Shown here in pieces: positions 13,765 to 14,950 of a stretch of DNA of 14,950 nt; position 1 is the first letter of the stretch; every line of letters starts with the position of its first letter. The notes beneath the pieces were generated by a model. The model was not told where the DNA came from, searched no databases, and was given only the letters and a program-made list of their open reading frames with translations. The stretch comes from Bacteroidota bacterium (GTDB lineage Bacteria; Bacteroidota; Bacteroidia; J057). The position numbers were made by a program, and so were the translations under genes. Where the stretch lies: contig CAUJFT010000149.1 in assembly GCA_963169475.1 (NCBI GenBank), forward strand, positions 1-14,950. The letters run 5' to 3'.

Positions 13765-14157
13765 ATGTTTAAGTATAAGTTTGTTATATTAGTAGATGAT
13801 AATGAGATTTTTAATATTACCCACCAAAAGGTTATTGAACTCAATCAGTTTTCAGAAAAAACCCTTGTCTTTCAATCTGGACAAGAGGCCTTAGATTATC
13901 TAAAATTAAATGAAAAAAATATTGAGGAGCTGCCTGAGATTATATTCTTAGATATTAATATGCCCATAATGGACGGGTTTCAGTTTCTGGAAATTTTTGA
14001 AAAATATGACGAACTTGTAAGGTCAAGATGCCGAATCATCATGCTTTCTTCTTCTATCAGTCCCAAAGATATAGATAGAGCTGCTAGTAGTATTTATGTA
14101 AAAAAGTATTTCAATAAACCCCTTACAGCGCGGTACCTTAACGCAATTACTGTGTAG
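13765..14157 (+). CDS. Single-domain response regulator (CheY-like receiver)
   Basis: Cytosolic phospho-receiver of 130 residues with no output domain. All key residues are present: the acidic pair Asp11-Asp12 (LVDDNE), the phosphoacceptor Asp63 in FLDINMPIMDG, a serine switch residue near 95-96 (IIMLSSS) and Lys118 in the FNKPL motif. Receiver domains take phosphate from a histidine kinase; this one must act by binding a partner protein or as a relay step. No kinase gene is adjacent, so it is an orphan here. The leader is about 70 bases, A/T-rich, with a hairpin and no Shine-Dalgarno sequence. Family call is firm; partner unknown. Confidence 0.93.
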   Translation: MFKYKFVILVDDNEIFNITHQKVIELNQFSEKTLVFQSGQEALDYLKLNEKNIEELPEIIFLDINMPIMDGFQFLEIFEKYDELVRSRCRIIMLSSSISPKDIDRAASSIYVKKYFNKPLTARYLNAITV

Positions 14158-14343
14158 TTTGTAACTTGCCGCTTATCTTAGAGAAAGAAAATACAAGAAA
14201 GAGCTAATCTGCTTTTTAGCACATAAAGTACTCATAATTACTATAATAATTTTTTGTAGTCAGGGAGCGTTATTAATTATCGGGTATTTTGTTTTTATCT
14301 CTTCATAGATTGTGATGGGCAGACGGATAATGTCCAATGTGTA

Positions 14344-14372
14344 AATATTTTAAAAATTAAAATTAAAATATT
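14344..14372. repeat. A/T-only inverted repeat upstream of the PurF-like gene
   Basis: AATATTTT (14344-14351) pairs with AAAATATT (14365-14372) around a 13-base A/T-only loop. It sits where the -33 and further upstream contacts would be, 24 bases before the -7 element. Given the base composition it may be chance or an UP-like A/T tract. Confidence 0.35.
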
Positions 14373-14395
14373 AAAAACAATTTTTGTTTTATTCT

Positions 14396-14403
14396 TAACT
14401 TTG
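14396..14403 (+). promoter_or_regulatory. -7 element of the PurF-like gene
   Basis: TAACTTTG, a full TAnnTTTG match, 31 bases before ATG 14435. No TTTG at the usual distance; the region upstream is almost pure A/T. Confidence 0.5.
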
Positions 14404-14434
14404 TGGCGAAATTAATTTTACTAATTGTAATCGT

Positions 14435-14950
14435 ATGAGTGAGCAGATTAAACATGAGTGCGGTATAGGTCTTGTTCGTTTATTGAAACCGTTGGGATAT
14501 TATTCCAATCCGCTTTGGGGATTAGGTAAAATGTATATCTTGATGGAGAAGATGCGCAATAGAGGGCAAGATGGTGCCGGCTTGGGGTGTGTCAAGCTAA
14601 ATGTTCCTCCCGGAGTGAGGTATCATGCACGAATCAGAGAGATAGAGTCCCCTCCTCTAAACAATCTGTTTAAAAAAATAGAAGCCCGAAAGAAAGAACT
14701 CCGGCTCAAGTTCCCCAATGAAGACACCGATAGTCCGGAATTTCTAAATCGGCACTTTGAATATGCCGGAGAGGTTTATCTCGGACACCTCCGATACGGC
14801 ACACATAGCTCCAATAGTATTGATGCTTGTCATCCGGTAAGCCGTATTAGTAATTGGAGAAACCGGAGTGTTATGCTTGCCGGTAATTTCAATATGACTA
14901 ACGTAGATGAGCTGATGACTAAACTGATAGAGTTGGGGCAACATCCGCGA
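14435..14950 (+). CDS. PurF-like amidophosphoribosyltransferase, class II glutamine amidotransferase, 5' part
   Basis: The frame is open from ATG 14435 to the window end: 172 codons, 3' end outside. It is the N-terminal-nucleophile glutaminase domain of an amidophosphoribosyltransferase-type enzyme, the first step of purine synthesis in which glutamine's amide goes to PRPP. Seen: KHECGIGLVRLLKPL with Cys9 as the expected nucleophile, exposed after removal of an eight-residue leader as in propeptide-type PurF; RNRGQDGAGL (41-50); LGHLRYGTHS (116-125); and AGNFNMTN (149-156) in place of the usual NGNLTN. The opening strongly resembles the long (about 600-residue) Bacteroidota form. About 65 residues separate the RGQDGAG and GHLRYGT motifs, more than in standard PurF. 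Whether it makes phosphoribosylamine or has a divergent role cannot be told from this part. Confidence 0.85.
   Translation, partial: MSEQIKHECGIGLVRLLKPLGYYSNPLWGLGKMYILMEKMRNRGQDGAGLGCVKLNVPPGVRYHARIREIESPPLNNLFKKIEARKKELRLKFPNEDTDSPEFLNRHFEYAGEVYLGHLRYGTHSSNSIDACHPVSRISNWRNRSVMLAGNFNMTNVDELMTKLIELGQHPR

Noticed and set aside
1..14950. Mobile elements, CRISPR arrays, tRNA or rRNA genes, phage or defence genes
   Set aside because: I saw no transposase or integrase motif, no regularly spaced repeats and no tRNA-like arm on either strand; the gene content is ordinary chromosomal.

Overview
The window looks like a chromosomal segment of a Bacteroidota bacterium with moderate-to-low GC. Three lines of evidence agree. 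The gene families are typical of the phylum: a DUF1573 lipoprotein, a GT3-type glycogen synthase, a large PurF-like amidotransferase, and several lipoproteins and SPII/SPI-exported proteins. Most genes are preceded by the phylum's own promoter pattern (TTTG, about 20 bases, TAnnTTTG). None of the main genes has a Shine-Dalgarno sequence, only A/T-rich leaders. I cannot place it below phylum.

Layout. 47-1009 is queG (tRNA queuosine synthesis), convergent with a minus-strand DUF1573 lipoprotein (1028-1801). A repeat-rich spacer (1802-2024) follows. Next are minus-strand genes: an unknown lipoprotein (2025-2804) 37 bases downstream of a eukaryote-like GT3 glycogen synthase (2841-4667), a small exported protein (4862-5311), and odhB, the E2 of 2-oxoglutarate dehydrogenase (5464-6687). 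Beyond a spacer containing several small hairpins lies a minus-strand pair: a DUF2306 membrane protein (8467-9123) followed by a large exported repeat protein (6951-8447). From a shared divergent region a YARHG lipoprotein reads rightwards (9209-10012). pdhB (10374-11360) has its own promoter and a strong terminator. A GT-B glycosyltransferase (11468-12577, minus) diverges from an outer-membrane beta-barrel-like protein (12737-13396). A single-domain response regulator (13765-14157) has a structured leader, and the window ends inside a PurF-like glutamine amidotransferase (from 14435, 3' end outside).

The genes do not form one pathway. They are mostly single-gene units with their own promoters and terminators. 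odhB and pdhB are parts of the two central 2-oxoacid dehydrogenase complexes but lie apart from each other and from their partner subunits. Two short operons are plausible: glycogen synthase plus lipoprotein, and DUF2306 plus repeat protein.

I found no mobile element, CRISPR array, tRNA/rRNA or clear new multi-gene system. The more interesting signals are local: a terminator for the DUF1573 gene encoded inside the last codons of queG, a partly kept eukaryotic-type arginine cluster in the bacterial glycogen synthase, dense inverted and tandem repeats at 1895-1986, and an unusual leader upstream of the response regulator with two tiny ORFs and a hairpin.
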